In this document: positions 23,213 through 32,718 of the stretch, one piece after another
Layout: each line of letters opens with the position of its first letter
Numbering within the stretch: position 1 is the first letter of the stretch
Source: Zopfochytrium polystomum
Lineage: Eukaryota; Chytridiomycota; Chytridiomycetes; Chytridiales; Chytridiaceae
Length of the DNA stretch: 64,000 nt
Assembly: GCA_025765615.1 (NCBI GenBank)
Contig: JAIVFJ010000032.1
Span: forward strand, 189,001-253,000
Direction of reading: 5' to 3'
Notes under the pieces: generated by a model
Databases searched by the model: none
Seen by the model: the letters and a program-made list of their open reading frames with translations, nothing else
What the model was told of the DNA's origin: nothing
Position numbers and translations under genes: made by a program

Positions 23213-25488
23213 TCAGCACTTCTTCTCGATAAAGCACGACGGCCCCACGTGCCCCTCGGGCAAGCACACCTGCGTCCCGCTCAAATCGCACGACCTGACC
23301 GGCACATTGTCCGCCCCTGGGTGCGTCGTGCTCTCCCCGTTCGGAAACCCGGGGTACCCGCTACGCAGCACGCCCGTCAGCCCCGGGTTTCCCTGCGCCG
23401 TCAGCAACGACAGCCGCGGCAGCCCCGACAGGTCCGGCAGGACCCCCGTGTGGTTGTTGTTGGACAACCGCACCGCACGCAGCTCCGTGATGTTCGCCAG
23501 CGACCCCGGGATCGGCCCGGAAACGTTCGGGTTGTCGTGCGCGCTCAAGTACCGCAGGTTCGCCAGCCGCCCCAGGCAGTCGGGCAGCGGGCCCGTCACC
23601 ATTGAGAGCCCGCTGGCGGAGAGGAACTGAAGTTGGCTCTGGTGGCACAGCGCGTCCGGGAACGGCCCCGTGAACGGGTTGTTGCCGATGTAAAGCGACA
23701 CGAGACGGCCAAAGTTGGAGTTGATCTTGAGCACAAATTCGTGCAGGGACCCCGAGATGTTGAGGCTGCGGATGTCGAGGCCGACCACGTCGCCGCTCGC
23801 GCAGTCGGCGAAGCTGTGTTTGAGAGGAATGTGGAGAGGCAGACAGAGAGTTAGCGGGGCCGCCCCTTTGCTTTGCTTTGCAGTTGAAATGTGTGCCCGC
23901 ACCCTGAGTTGCAGCAATCCTCGCCAAAGTAAACGTTTGGGAGCAGGGCTTGTAGTTTCGCGCAGTCGGAAGGGATCTTTGAAGGGAGAGATGGGCCGCA
24001 CAGCTAATTGTGTGAAAGACAAAACGGACGATAAGTATTTCATTTCACGATCGTTGACCGACGCAGGTACCTGCGTATCGGGATCCCACAGCTGCTGGAT
24101 GAAGTACTTGCGACCGTTCCATTCCTGGTTGTAAAAGTATCCTCCGCCGTGATCGTGCTTTGCCTGCGATCCGAAGATGTAGGCACAATTGTCGCCGTTT
24201 TCTGAACCGTCGTTAACACCGTCGGCGACGTCGTTCCACGCAGTCGTGTCGGCCGTGACGTCCTTTGCAACAAGCGAAGTCCAGGAGGAAGGATTAGTCG
24301 AACGTGGTCCCACCAGAGGGTTCTGCAAGTGCTTACCGGGTTGCTAGCTGCCTCCGCAATCTCGTGGGCAATGGGGCTGAGCATCTGGTCAATGTGCGGG
24401 GATCCTTCAAAGTAAGGTTTTAGCCATTGTCGGTTCGTCCAAGAAAAAGGGGAAAAAAAAAAAAAAAAAACCAACTTTCGACTTACCGTTGGGTGAGACA
24501 AAAAAGTTGTTGGTTCCGCAGCTGAAAATACCGTTTGGCCCGCAGGCTTTGGAGTTTCCGATAAAGGCGTAAATGTAGTCCGGTGCGGAAAGGTTCAAGC
24601 TGGAGTTGAACGTTCCGTTGGCGAAGACGATGCTGCTGTAGAGCGATGTGTGCCCTGCGAGTAAGGATAAAAGGGTTAAAAAATCGTGCAAAGAAAAGGA
24701 AATATGCGATGGTCACACTCACATCCGCAGTACGACTTGCAGTAGTCCCCTTCGACTGTCTCCTCGTCCGTCAGAACAAGGTAAATCCCGTCGCCGTCGG
24801 CGGGCAGTTCGCCCGAGTGAATGTGGTTCTGCACGATGGCGAGAATGTCGTCGAAGTTGGACGAGTTGCCCGAGTTCAGCCAGGTTCCCAGAGAGCGGTT
24901 CGGGTCCGAAGCCGACTTGCCGAGCTTGACGGTCGAAGAGACGTACTTCTTCGGCCCCGGCTCGCCGTTTTCGGTGAGGTTGTAGTTGTAGTACCTAGCA
25001 GGCGTTAGGGGTTGCGCGAAAGTAAGCTTAACCGGAACGAATTGGAAAATTCACGAAAACGAAAAAGGGCTACTTGGTCGATATGTTCCAGAAAGAGCTC
25101 GTCCCGAGACCGCTCAGAAAGTCGTTGACGATAGCCTTGTCCGAATCCTGCCAATTGCCGTAGAAAATGGCTGATCCGCTCGGGTGAGGGGCAACTCGCA
25201 AAACAAGAAAGATCAAGGTGGGGGTATTCAGGCTTACTCACGATACAGGGTGATCGGGTTGACCATGGATCTCCTTCCTGGAGTGTACGCGATCGTCGGA
25301 CGAAGCGGGTTGAGGCCAAAGTAACCGCGGCCCGTGTAGTTGTCTTCGTCGAGGCGGATGACCACGCCGCGGTCGGGTGCTTCGAAGGGCAAGGTCTTGG
25401 CGGCATGAGTGAAGGCAGCGAGCGCGGCAATAGAGACGACAACTAGCGCAACGGACGTCATGACAACGGTTGCCTTCGATAACTTCAT
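23213..25488 (-). CDS. Secreted EXORDIUM/PHI-1-like protein fused to leucine-rich repeats
   Basis: Eight exons give 572 codons with every junction in phase: 25488-25242, 25170-25074, 24994-24723, 24654-24487, 24404-24337, 24262-24071, 23976-23903 and 23813-23213. A signal peptide (MKLSKATVVMTSVALVVVSI) leads into IFYGNWQDSDKAIVNDFLSG, VLTDEETVEGDYCKSYCG, HTSLYSSIVF, QMLSPIAHEIAEAASNP, and GGGYFYNQEWNGRKYFIQQL with WDPDTQ. These are the landmarks of the phosphate-induced (PHI-1/EXO, PF04674) family of plant and microbial secreted proteins, including the HE..E-like AHEIAEA helix. The last exon adds plant-type LRRs (LVSLYIGNNPFTGPFPDAL, LRYLSAHDNPNVSGPIPG, LRAVRLSNNNHTGVLPDLSG). Likely acts at the cell surface; biochemical function unknown. 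Confidence 0.82.
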
Positions 25489-26537
25489 GGAGTTACTTCT
25501 TCTCACACACACTCTCTCTCTCTATGTATCTCTCTCTCTCTCTCTCTACTTGATGGTCGTGCCGCCCCACTTTCCTCCCGGCCTACATTTATACCCCAGG
25601 GGAGTTTGTGACATCCGGCAGCCGCAGCCGACTCCAATCGGACGGACAGGGGGAAAAGGAGAAATTTGTCTGCAATTTTTTTGGAATTTTTTGCCCTTCT
25701 TGGCAAGGCGAAAATGTGCGCAATGTGCGCAACCATTTCCATTTATGGACAAAAACAAAGGCGCTTTGCTTTTTCTGCTTTTTTTTTTTTAAAATTCAGA
25801 GCACCGCCGACAGGAAAACAAGAAAGAGAAAAAAAAAAAAAAAAAAGAAAAAAAAAGCAAATGGTCCCAACGGCAACACCCAGGCCGAGGCGGATCGGAA
25901 GCATCAGCTCGGCAGCGGTCGGCTTCAAACAAAGGTCAAGGAAATCCTATTACAAACGCTCACAGCTGGGATGGCGTCAGTGCCTCCGCGCTTCCCCTGT
26001 CGGGCACTGTTCGGCCAATTGCCGCTCTCAATCAACGGAAGCAGAATGCAAATTTTATCGAATGTTGTGAAATTCAGGCAGCTGTTCCACACTTTATTTA
26101 TGCCATCTCCAAACATTCTCCCTGTGTCACAAAAACGCGTTTTCCGCCGCGCTCGCGGCAAACATCCACACGCTCGGAATTTTCAAGCAAACACCGGACC
26201 CGGTCTGACGACGGGGCCGCGGGAAGCGCGCAGGGTTTTCAGTTCAGGAGGCAATTAAATGTGGCATCGCAGAGCGAAAAAACCGACCAAAAGCAAAATG
26301 ACAAAATGACGTCATTTTGGATAGGGGGTTTGTCAATCGAGATCCTCCTGGTGGGAAAAGGGGCCGGTCGGGGTCTTTCTGTTTCCCCAAACACTAAGCA
26401 CAGAACCGATTCTGCTCAGCCCGGCCCTGCGCGGAGCGCTTCTCATCGTTGAGGGCCGGGTGAGCGCACGCTCCCACTCGTTGAGGAGGCAGCTCTCTAC
26501 TTTCGCGTCCTATTGCGCCAGGCTCCTAACCTAGCTC
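25489..26537. other. Intergenic, CT/GA and A-rich tracts
   Basis: (CT)n runs at about 25505-25547 lie directly upstream of the EXORDIUM-LRR start and may be promoter pyrimidine tracts. A-rich low complexity spans about 25780-25860. No gene recognised. Confidence 0.5.
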
Positions 26538-26771
26538 TTGCGGGTTCCTGACCCTTTCCCTCTGCCAGTTCCAGTTCAAGTCGTTAAAAAGGTGAGATCC
26601 CAGCCGGCGCCAGCATACAGTTATCAGTTTGAAACCAGTCCTGGAGGAGAGACTGGGCGGTTTGACGGGGGTGATTTGTTTATTGGTCACGTTCTTCAAG
26701 CCAGACTCAAAAAGCGGATTTTTGAAAAAGTAAAGGGAAAGCTAGGAAAGCTGGGCAAGGAAAACAGCTAA
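26538..26771 (+). CDS. Possible 3' exon of an unrecognised gene
   Basis: The frame PAYSYQFETSPGGETGRFDG, GDLFIGHVLQARLKK, IFEKVKGKLGKLGKENS ends 20 bases before the convergent protease gene's stop. Composition is protein-like, with a basic helical end. The segment YSYQFE...GGDLF faintly recalls the end of type-B carboxylesterases, but this is too short to assign. No upstream exon was found. Confidence 0.25.
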   Translation: MRVPDPFPLPVPVQVVKKVRSQPAPAYSYQFETSPGGETGRFDGGDLFIGHVLQARLKKRIFEKVKGKLGKLGKENS

Positions 26772-26791
26772 ACGTTTTTTTTCAAGAGTCC

Positions 26792-28102
26792 TTAAGCAGC
26801 GACCGCCTTCGGCTTCAAGTCCTCTCTGAGCTTCGCAAACGCCATCCGGGTCTGCGTCACCGGCTCCCCGTCGCCGTAGAAAGCCCCGATATCAAACACG
26901 GAGTAAAACGACTTCAGAAACGTCTGCCCCAGCAAAAAGTTGTTAGACTGCCAGTCGTTGAACACGGGCCAGCAGTACTGGTCCTCGGTGTAACCGGGCG
27001 TCGCGAGGTCCCGCGCCGAGACGGTCACGTTGACAAAAGAGGAAGGGTTGGAGGCCGACACGAATGTGAAGGTCAGGTTCGCGTCGACGGCGACAACGTC
27101 CGTGCAGAGTGGGCGCCCGCCGTGCGAGATGAAGGTGTAGTTGACACCGATGGTCGAGTATAGGGCTTGTGTGATCGAGGCGGGCGTGGAGAGCTGCGAT
27201 GCGCCGGTGTCGAAGATCGCGTACGAGTTGTTGAGGTTGAACGACCCGGTTTGCACGGACGACGACGATGCGGCCTTGGTGGAGTAGGAGAGGCCGACGA
27301 CCTTTGACATGAACAGCGTCAGGTTGCCCTGGTAGTCGCGATCGCCGTGGATCCACTGGATCGCCTCCCCCTTGGCCACGTACGGCCCCGCGGTCTCGTC
27401 GGACGCGCCGAACGTCAGCACGCCGTCGTTCGTAGGGTTCGGGTTTGACGGCAGACTGCTGCTGGCCGAGCCCAGGTAGATGCCGACCGCCGTCGTTGGC
27501 ACCACGCTCTTCCGCGCGACGCCGCTGTAGATCGACGTCCCGCCGTCGGCCTGCGCCGGCGGGGACAGCCCCAGGAAGCCGGCGGTCGCCAGCGAGCTCC
27601 ACGACGAGTAGGTCACGTCGATGAACCGCACCGCGCCGACGTCCGTGCACTTTGGCTGCTGCTGCTGGGGTCCCGAGCCCGAACCGTCGGCAGCGCAGGC
27701 AGCGGCGCACAGGGTCGCATTGTCGGAGGTGACGTACCCGCCGATGTAGCCGCCGAGGTACGAGATGGAGATATACTGCTGCGTCTGCTTGCCCGTGGGG
27801 CTCGCCGAGACATTGTAGCTGCCCCTGGGGAAGGCGTAGGAGGACTTGCAGGACTTTTCGCAGTACGGGTCGAGCACCCAGATGGGGCCTGAGCCGGTGT
27901 CGAACTCGAGCTTGACGGACTGTGGTGGCGTCGTGGTGGTGCCGAGGGTGAGGTTGACGTAGTGGTACGACTCGACGACGCCGATGGGCAGCGAGATTGG
28001 AGCGGGAGCTGTGGGCGCCATTTTCGAAGCCAAACACGAAAAAAAAAAGAAAAAAAAGTGAAAAAGAAAAGGGAGAAAAAGAAAACGATAAAAAGGAAGC
28101 AT
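26792..28102 (-). CDS. Pepsin-type (A1) aspartic protease, secreted
   Basis: Single exon of 436 codons. Both catalytic lobes are present: FDTGSGPIWVLD near residue 69 and AIFDTGASQLSTPAS in the second half, with the hydrophobic GFLGLSP and LLGQTFLKSFYSVFDIGA segments typical of the fold. The first 26 residues (MLPFYRFLFLPFLFHFFFFF, then SCLA) look like a signal peptide, so the upstream ATG at 28102 is preferred over MAPTAP at 28021. The phenylalanine run comes from a long A-tract in the leader and could vary in length. Family members cleave proteins at acidic pH outside the cell or in the vacuole. Many N-glycosylation sequons (NLT, NVS, NYT) fit secretion. Confidence 0.85.
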   Translation of the reverse strand: MLPFYRFLFLPFLFHFFFFFFSCLASKMAPTAPAPISLPIGVVESYHYVNLTLGTTTTPPQSVKLEFDTGSGPIWVLDPYCEKSCKSSYAFPRGSYNVSASPTGKQTQQYISISYLGGYIGGYVTSDNATLCAAACAADGSGSGPQQQQPKCTDVGAVRFIDVTYSSWSSLATAGFLGLSPPAQADGGTSIYSGVARKSVVPTTAVGIYLGSASSSLPSNPNPTNDGVLTFGASDETAGPYVAKGEAIQWIHGDRDYQGNLTLFMSKVVGLSYSTKAASSSSVQTGSFNLNNSYAIFDTGASQLSTPASITQALYSTIGVNYTFISHGGRPLCTDVVAVDANLTFTFVSASNPSSFVNVTVSARDLATPGYTEDQYCWPVFNDWQSNNFLLGQTFLKSFYSVFDIGAFYGDGEPVTQTRMAFAKLREDLKPKAVAA

Positions 28103-28349
28103 GTGCAGTCGTGGCTGTTGTGCGGTTGTGACTGTGGCTGTGCGGAGTGCGTGCGGCGTGTGTCTGTCGGGTGCGGCGGATCTCCTCGCAGAAAATTGGA
28201 GACAGGAGAGCGAAAGAGACGGAGAGACAGAGAGAGAGTGGCCGCAAAAAATTTGCTCCTAATCATCTCGCGTCTCTGTCGCCCTCTGTCTCGGTCAGTC
28301 GTGTGTCACTTTTTGATTTTCGCCTTTTTTCAACCGACCATGCCAAAGA

Positions 28350-28357
28350 GAGAAGAG

Positions 28358-28394
<37 letters not shown>
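28350..28394. repeat. (GA)n microsatellite
   Basis: Nearly perfect GAGAGA run upstream of the aspartic protease. Confidence 0.85.
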
Positions 28395-28400
<6 letters not shown>

Positions 28401-28500
28401 CCATTGATGTATCCAGGACAAATGAGGACCGATATTTCTTTTGGAGGGACAGGACCAGCGAGGGACTTCCTCTGCTTCATCTGCTGCCCCGTTACGTTCG

Positions 28501-28931
28501 TTAGCCACCGTCTTTTGCACAAGACGTAAAGGAACTGCTGCGATAAATCGTTGATTTGCAAATTGGAGGGAAGGGGAGTATAATGAAGTGGCTTCGTGAG
28601 GTTCTACTGCGCCAGAGCGCCAATCGTCCAGTTGTCGCGAACAGCTGGTTGGCCGGATACCCGCCGCCAAAGAACCCCCAGAGCGCCTGCGCGTCCGGTT
28701 CGTCGCACGCGCGGAGGAACGAGTGGAGGACCATTATTTCCTTCAAGAACCACTACAAAAACAAAAGGGGAAAAATTTCGCGGATGATGACGATGATTGC
28801 CAGGAATGGCGTAGTTCGTCCGCAACCTTTTTCGATGCAAAGCTGTTCGAAAATAACACGTATATTTTGGCATCGACGAACCCACTGCGGTCCTTCCTCG
28901 ATATGTCGGTCTTTGACCAGACCCAAACCAA
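28501..28931 (-). CDS. Possible small unrecognised gene
   Basis: Two protein-like stretches follow each other on the minus strand, KDRSGFVDAKIYVLFSNSF with KKVADELRH near 28900-28820 and EIMVLHSFLRACDEPDAQAL with FFGGGYPANQLFATTG near 28740-28620. They are separated by an A/T-rich piece with a plausible acceptor (CTTGAAG). No family is recognised and the start is unclear. Confidence 0.22.
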
Positions 28932-29085
28932 AGGAGTGGGAGCTCATTTGAAGGAGAAACGAAGAACACTGAAAAACTTTACAACATGGTCGAAAAATCC
29001 CAACGAATTCGAAGAAAGGACAAACGAAAACATAAACTTGCGAATACTGTAAATGAAAAATGGCCACGACTCGACTCGGGAGTGG

Positions 29086-30301
29086 TCAACGAGTCTCGGT
29101 TTTCTCCGCCTTTGCACCGTAGCGCTGCTCGCGGATCGTCGAGATCCCCAAATCCTGACGTCGGGACTTTGACGCCGGGTCAAAGTACGGCTTCTCGCCC
29201 AACGACACAACCCGGTCCCCGACCCTCTTCCCTCCGTCGTAATCCCACGTCGCCGTGTGCACCGTGCTCCTGTTGTCCCAGATCGCCACGTCGTTCTTGT
29301 TCCACTTGAATCGCACGTGCAGGTCGTGGTTCTCCGCGTTCAGCCGGAACAGGTACTGCAGCACCGCGTCCGACTCGTCCTTGGACAGCTCGTTTATGTG
29401 CTGCGTGAACGTGCGCGATACGAACACTCCCTTCCACCCCGTCACCGGGTTCGTGCGGATCAGAGGGTGCACCGCCACGTACTTGTCGCCCGTGTTCTCC
29501 GGCGCGCCACGCACCTCGCGCGTCTTAAGCCCGCGCAGGTCCGCGATCGTCTTGAAGAATGGCGCTCCGTGCGTCGCAGTCAGGCCCTCCAGGAAAGCGG
29601 CGAACGCCGGCGTAAGCCTGTCGTACAGCTCGTACGCGCTGCCCCACAGCGTGTCGCCGCCGGTCTCGGGCAGCGTGTGGATCTTGAGGATCGCGTAGTC
29701 GCTGGGGACCGGCTCGAATGTAATGTCGCTGTGCCACCCCGTGCTGGCGAGGTCCGAGCGCGGCCCCGCCGTGAAGTAGTCGTTCCGACCCTCAGACGTG
29801 ATCTCGCTAATCTCCTCGCCGTGCTCCGAGAAAGAGATGATCGGATGCACGTGCAGCTTGGACGTCGCGGGCTTGCCCGTCAGCTCGCCGAGCCGGCGGC
29901 CCAGCTCCAGTTGCTCCTCGATGGTGATCTCTTGGTTGCGGAAGAACACGACGTTGCGTCGGGAGACCGTGATGGCGAGGTCGCGGATGAGGTCGTCAGA
30001 GTTTTCGGCTGTGCGAGGAGCAATGGTAGAAGAGTTAGATAAACGTGGGATGAAAAGCGTGTATCGATCAAACAAAACTTAAAGTACCCTTGAGAAGCTG
30101 GGCAAGCTGCACGCCGGATTGAAATTCGGTTCCGATGTGAGGTGTCACGTTAAAGCGCTCGAACTTGTCGAGAGCCCCAGAGAGAGCGAGGGGCTTCTTG
30201 AGCAGGAGAGACGATGCCTGCTGGACCGAGCTGTCTTTAAGGGTCAATGCCGAAACGGCAGAGGCAGCGGCTTCGACGTCAGCAGAGGCGGGAGGGGTCA
30301 T
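29086..30301 (-). CDS. TauD/TfdA-type Fe(II)/2-oxoglutarate dioxygenase
   Basis: Two exons, 30301-30088 and 30008-29086, give 378 codons in phase. After a variable leader come GTEFQSGVQLAQLLK, NVVFFRNQEITIEEQLELG, LHVHPIISFSEH, then TGWHSDITFEPVPSDYAIL with the H-x-D iron ligands, GGDTLWGSAYELYD and VHPLIRTNPVTGWKGVFVS. The distal His sits in WDNRSTVHTATWDYD and an Arg follows in the expected 2-oxoglutarate-binding area (GDRVVSLGEKP). Family members hydroxylate taurine, alkylsulfonates, herbicide-like ethers or related acids; the substrate here cannot be told. No targeting signal, so probably cytosolic. Confidence 0.9.
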
Positions 30302-30468
30302 AATTGGATGTAATGAAGACTGGATGATCTGTTTGAAGGGAGTAAGCGGTGGATTATGGCTGTAGATCTCTCAGGCCTCTATATTTATGGAAGCTCGGGT
30401 GGATGAAGAATTAAGGACAGAGACAGAGGGTTGGATTGATTGAGTAAGAGACAGAGAGAGATAGATAG

Positions 30469-30474
<6 letters not shown>

Positions 30475-30549
<75 letters not shown>

Positions 30550-30576
30550 TGTGTGTGCGTGTGTGCGTGTGTGCGT
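30475..30576. repeat. (GA)n followed by (GT)n microsatellite
   Basis: A GA run of about 45 bases is followed directly by a GT run, upstream of the dioxygenase gene. Confidence 0.9.
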
Positions 30577-30579
30577 GTG

Positions 30580-31355
30580 CTTGGCTTCTTTGTTAAAGGG
30601 CGGCAGTGTCTGATGTCGAAGACTAAAAGCACGTCATCTTCACGAATTTCCGCACGCGTGGGTGCGAGACGCACTGGGTGTTCGAAGTTTTACCGGAGTC
30701 AAGCATTCCGCAATTCGACGAGTCGATGGCACGATCGATCAATGCAAAATAATCTGGTGGAAGACACAATTTGTAATCATTAATATTACCGAGGGATGTA
30801 GATCGCAAATATTCCTCCCTGTTGCACCATCGTCCGATCGCGCAACAACAGTCAGCACGGAAGATCGGGATCGGCGCGGCTTTCCCCCCTCCAAGAACCG
30901 CGGAATTACTATGTCCTCCAAAGTCCCGTTCCGTTATCTAGTTTTTGAAGTACGGCGTCTGGTGTGCTGTTGTAGTATACTCACTTTATTCAAGATCCTC
31001 TGACCGGTTCGTACTCCTCTGTGGGTGTTAGAGCACTGTACGAGTGCTTGGTAAAGTTCCCAGGGTTTCAAACCCTGGGCTGGACACCCATCATTGTGCT
31101 TTACATTGGCGATTTGAAAGGAATCAATCTGGAGCCACGATCACTTCTTTGCTCACATATATGGAGTTTTAGCGACATCAGTGTCATCATCTCCCATTTC
31201 CAGGGCTGGGCCACCTGAACGTCTCCTAACTCTTTGCTCACCCAGGCACTGTGACTCGGGCGGCGTGCCGCGTCCAACATCGTGGTATGTGCGGAGCGAG
31301 CGCGCGGGCTCGCGCGCAAAGAACGAGCGGGGAAGTTCTATTGCACAGTGAAGCC
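30580..31355. other. Intergenic, transition to repeat-rich DNA
   Basis: No gene recognised. At 31022-31090 a folded segment has a 7-bp end stem (GGGTGTT with GACACCC) and an inner inverted repeat (CCCAGGG...CCCTGGG), but it lacks a normal anticodon arm. Confidence 0.4.
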
Positions 31356-31763
31356 AGATGTTAGGCGGAACTGACTGGTTAGCAGCAAGAGGCACAAGAC
31401 GTTCCCGAACCTATTGTGACAGTCAGTTATTGTTCTCACAATGCCCATGGGAGAGTGAGCCTCCACCAATGCAGACCTGGGCGCTGGTTTGCGCTGTTGA
31501 CAAATACTCCGAGTATTAAGTGGAATGGAAACCCAGTGTCAACAGTTTTCCTCCTCCTCTGCTCAAGCAGATAATATAGGTTTTTACCCAGTGCCGGTCG
31601 TGCTTGCCCAACAACTACTATAGCGTGCATATCATCATTATGTATCAATAATTCATAACAGAGTTTTTTCTCCTTCTCTCCAAGTTGGGTAGAAGGACCA
31701 CCCACAAACACACAACTCCACTTCATTCACTCCTTCCACTCACTCACTCAGAGTAGACTGTTT
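31356..31763 (+). repeat. Interspersed 0.4-kb repeat, copy A
   Basis: Shares its whole length with 55696-56112 (from AGATGTTAGGCG to GAGTAGACTGTTT) and, more weakly, with 53485-53880. Landmarks are GGTTAGCAGCAAGAGGCACA, GCAGACCTGGGCGCTGG and CATCATTATGTATCAAT. No coding capacity. Ends are sharp between A and C, suggesting a short transposed unit, but no terminal inverted repeats or A-tail are evident. Confidence 0.75.
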
Positions 31764-32135
31764 GCACTTCATCAAAACAAAAAATAAAATAAAAGAATGA
31801 GAGTGAGTACAAGGGGAGTTTGCAGGCATTGCATTCTTCCTTTCATTTTCATGTTTCTTCAAACATTTTTCCTCCTTTCTTCCTTCTTTCTTTTTCAAAA
31901 ACAAAAAAAAAAGCCTGGAAAGGAAACTTAGAGACTCTGTTCACAAAGCTCCAAAAGAACTCAAAGTTAACTGTCTCGCTTGAAAATCTCAATGCTTAAG
32001 AGCAATTTCAGGACCTTCCGCACATCACACTCAGCCCACCAAGTGATCGAGCCACCCTGTGACACTGAAAGGCATCACAACCACAACCTCCAAAGTCTCA
32101 TAAGCAAAACAACCCTTTCCGTGACAAAAATAAAA

Positions 32136-32410
32136 TCAAAACTGAATAACAGAAGAAAAGCCACTGCCAAGAAGTAGAATTGAATGTTTGGTGAGGAGTT
32201 GCTGGTCAACTCGAAATTCAGGAGAGAGCCAGCAAAAGACTTTGGTGCTGGTGGGGGAGAACCAAACTCCATTATTCATAACTGACACAGAAGCAGTTTG
32301 TCCATCCTGCAGTTTCTTCCCTGACACACCACGAACACAAAAACTCGATTTCTGGTGGCAAGAATTGGTTTTAGAAAGCCCAGCATTCTCTTGTACTTGG
32401 AGCCCAGTTG
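32136..32410 (-). pseudogene. Displaced original 3' coding end of the TIR-NACHT-WD40 gene
   Basis: Minus-strand frame containing CHQKSSFCVRGVSGKKLQDG and QTASVSVMNNGVWFSP. It matches the fragment at 61371-61976 (NQKSSFCVRDVSGKKLQDGQ) and would follow ANSIDLAT of the gene above if the solo LTR were absent. The LTR now separates it from the rest of the gene. Confidence 0.7.
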
Positions 32411-32718
32411 TGTTATGAATCACCCTCTGGAAACCTCTGGAACCTTCTAGAACATTCCTTCATGGAACCTTGTGGAACCTTCTGGAACCTTCTTTGCTTT
32501 CCTGACTTGTCTTGTTGTCATTGGTATCATTGGTATCATTGCATTACTAATTGCTCTTTCTGGAACTTTCTTGGAGTCTTGACAAGGAACACTCTCAAAA
32601 GGTATAAAAGGGGGATGGGGGACCTGTCCCATCCCTCAAGTGAATTATTGTTTCCAATACAATCATCACTCCTCTCAGTTCCTTGTCTGCCTTGTCCTGT
32701 CCTGCCCTGTTCCTGACA
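32411..32718 (+). mobile_element. Solo LTR of the Ty3-type chromovirus, with 5-bp target duplication
   Basis: 308 bases beginning TGTTATGAATCACC and ending CCTGTTCCTGACA, nearly identical to the LTR at 50602-50912. AGTTG is present on both sides (32406-32410 and 32719-32723), a 5-bp target-site duplication, so this is a clean insertion followed by LTR-LTR recombination. It contains the same TATAAAA box and GAA/TTC arrays. Its promoter points along the plus strand, antisense to the host gene. Confidence 0.92.

Noticed and set aside
26943..28247. Second long minus-strand frame over the protease gene
   Set aside because: Arg/His-rich shifted frame; the protease frame has both catalytic DTG motifs.
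31022..31090. tRNA-like fold with GGGTGTT/GACACCC end stem
   Set aside because: The inner stem-loop is not placed like a T-arm and no anticodon arm of proper size exists; kept only as a tRNA-like relic in context.
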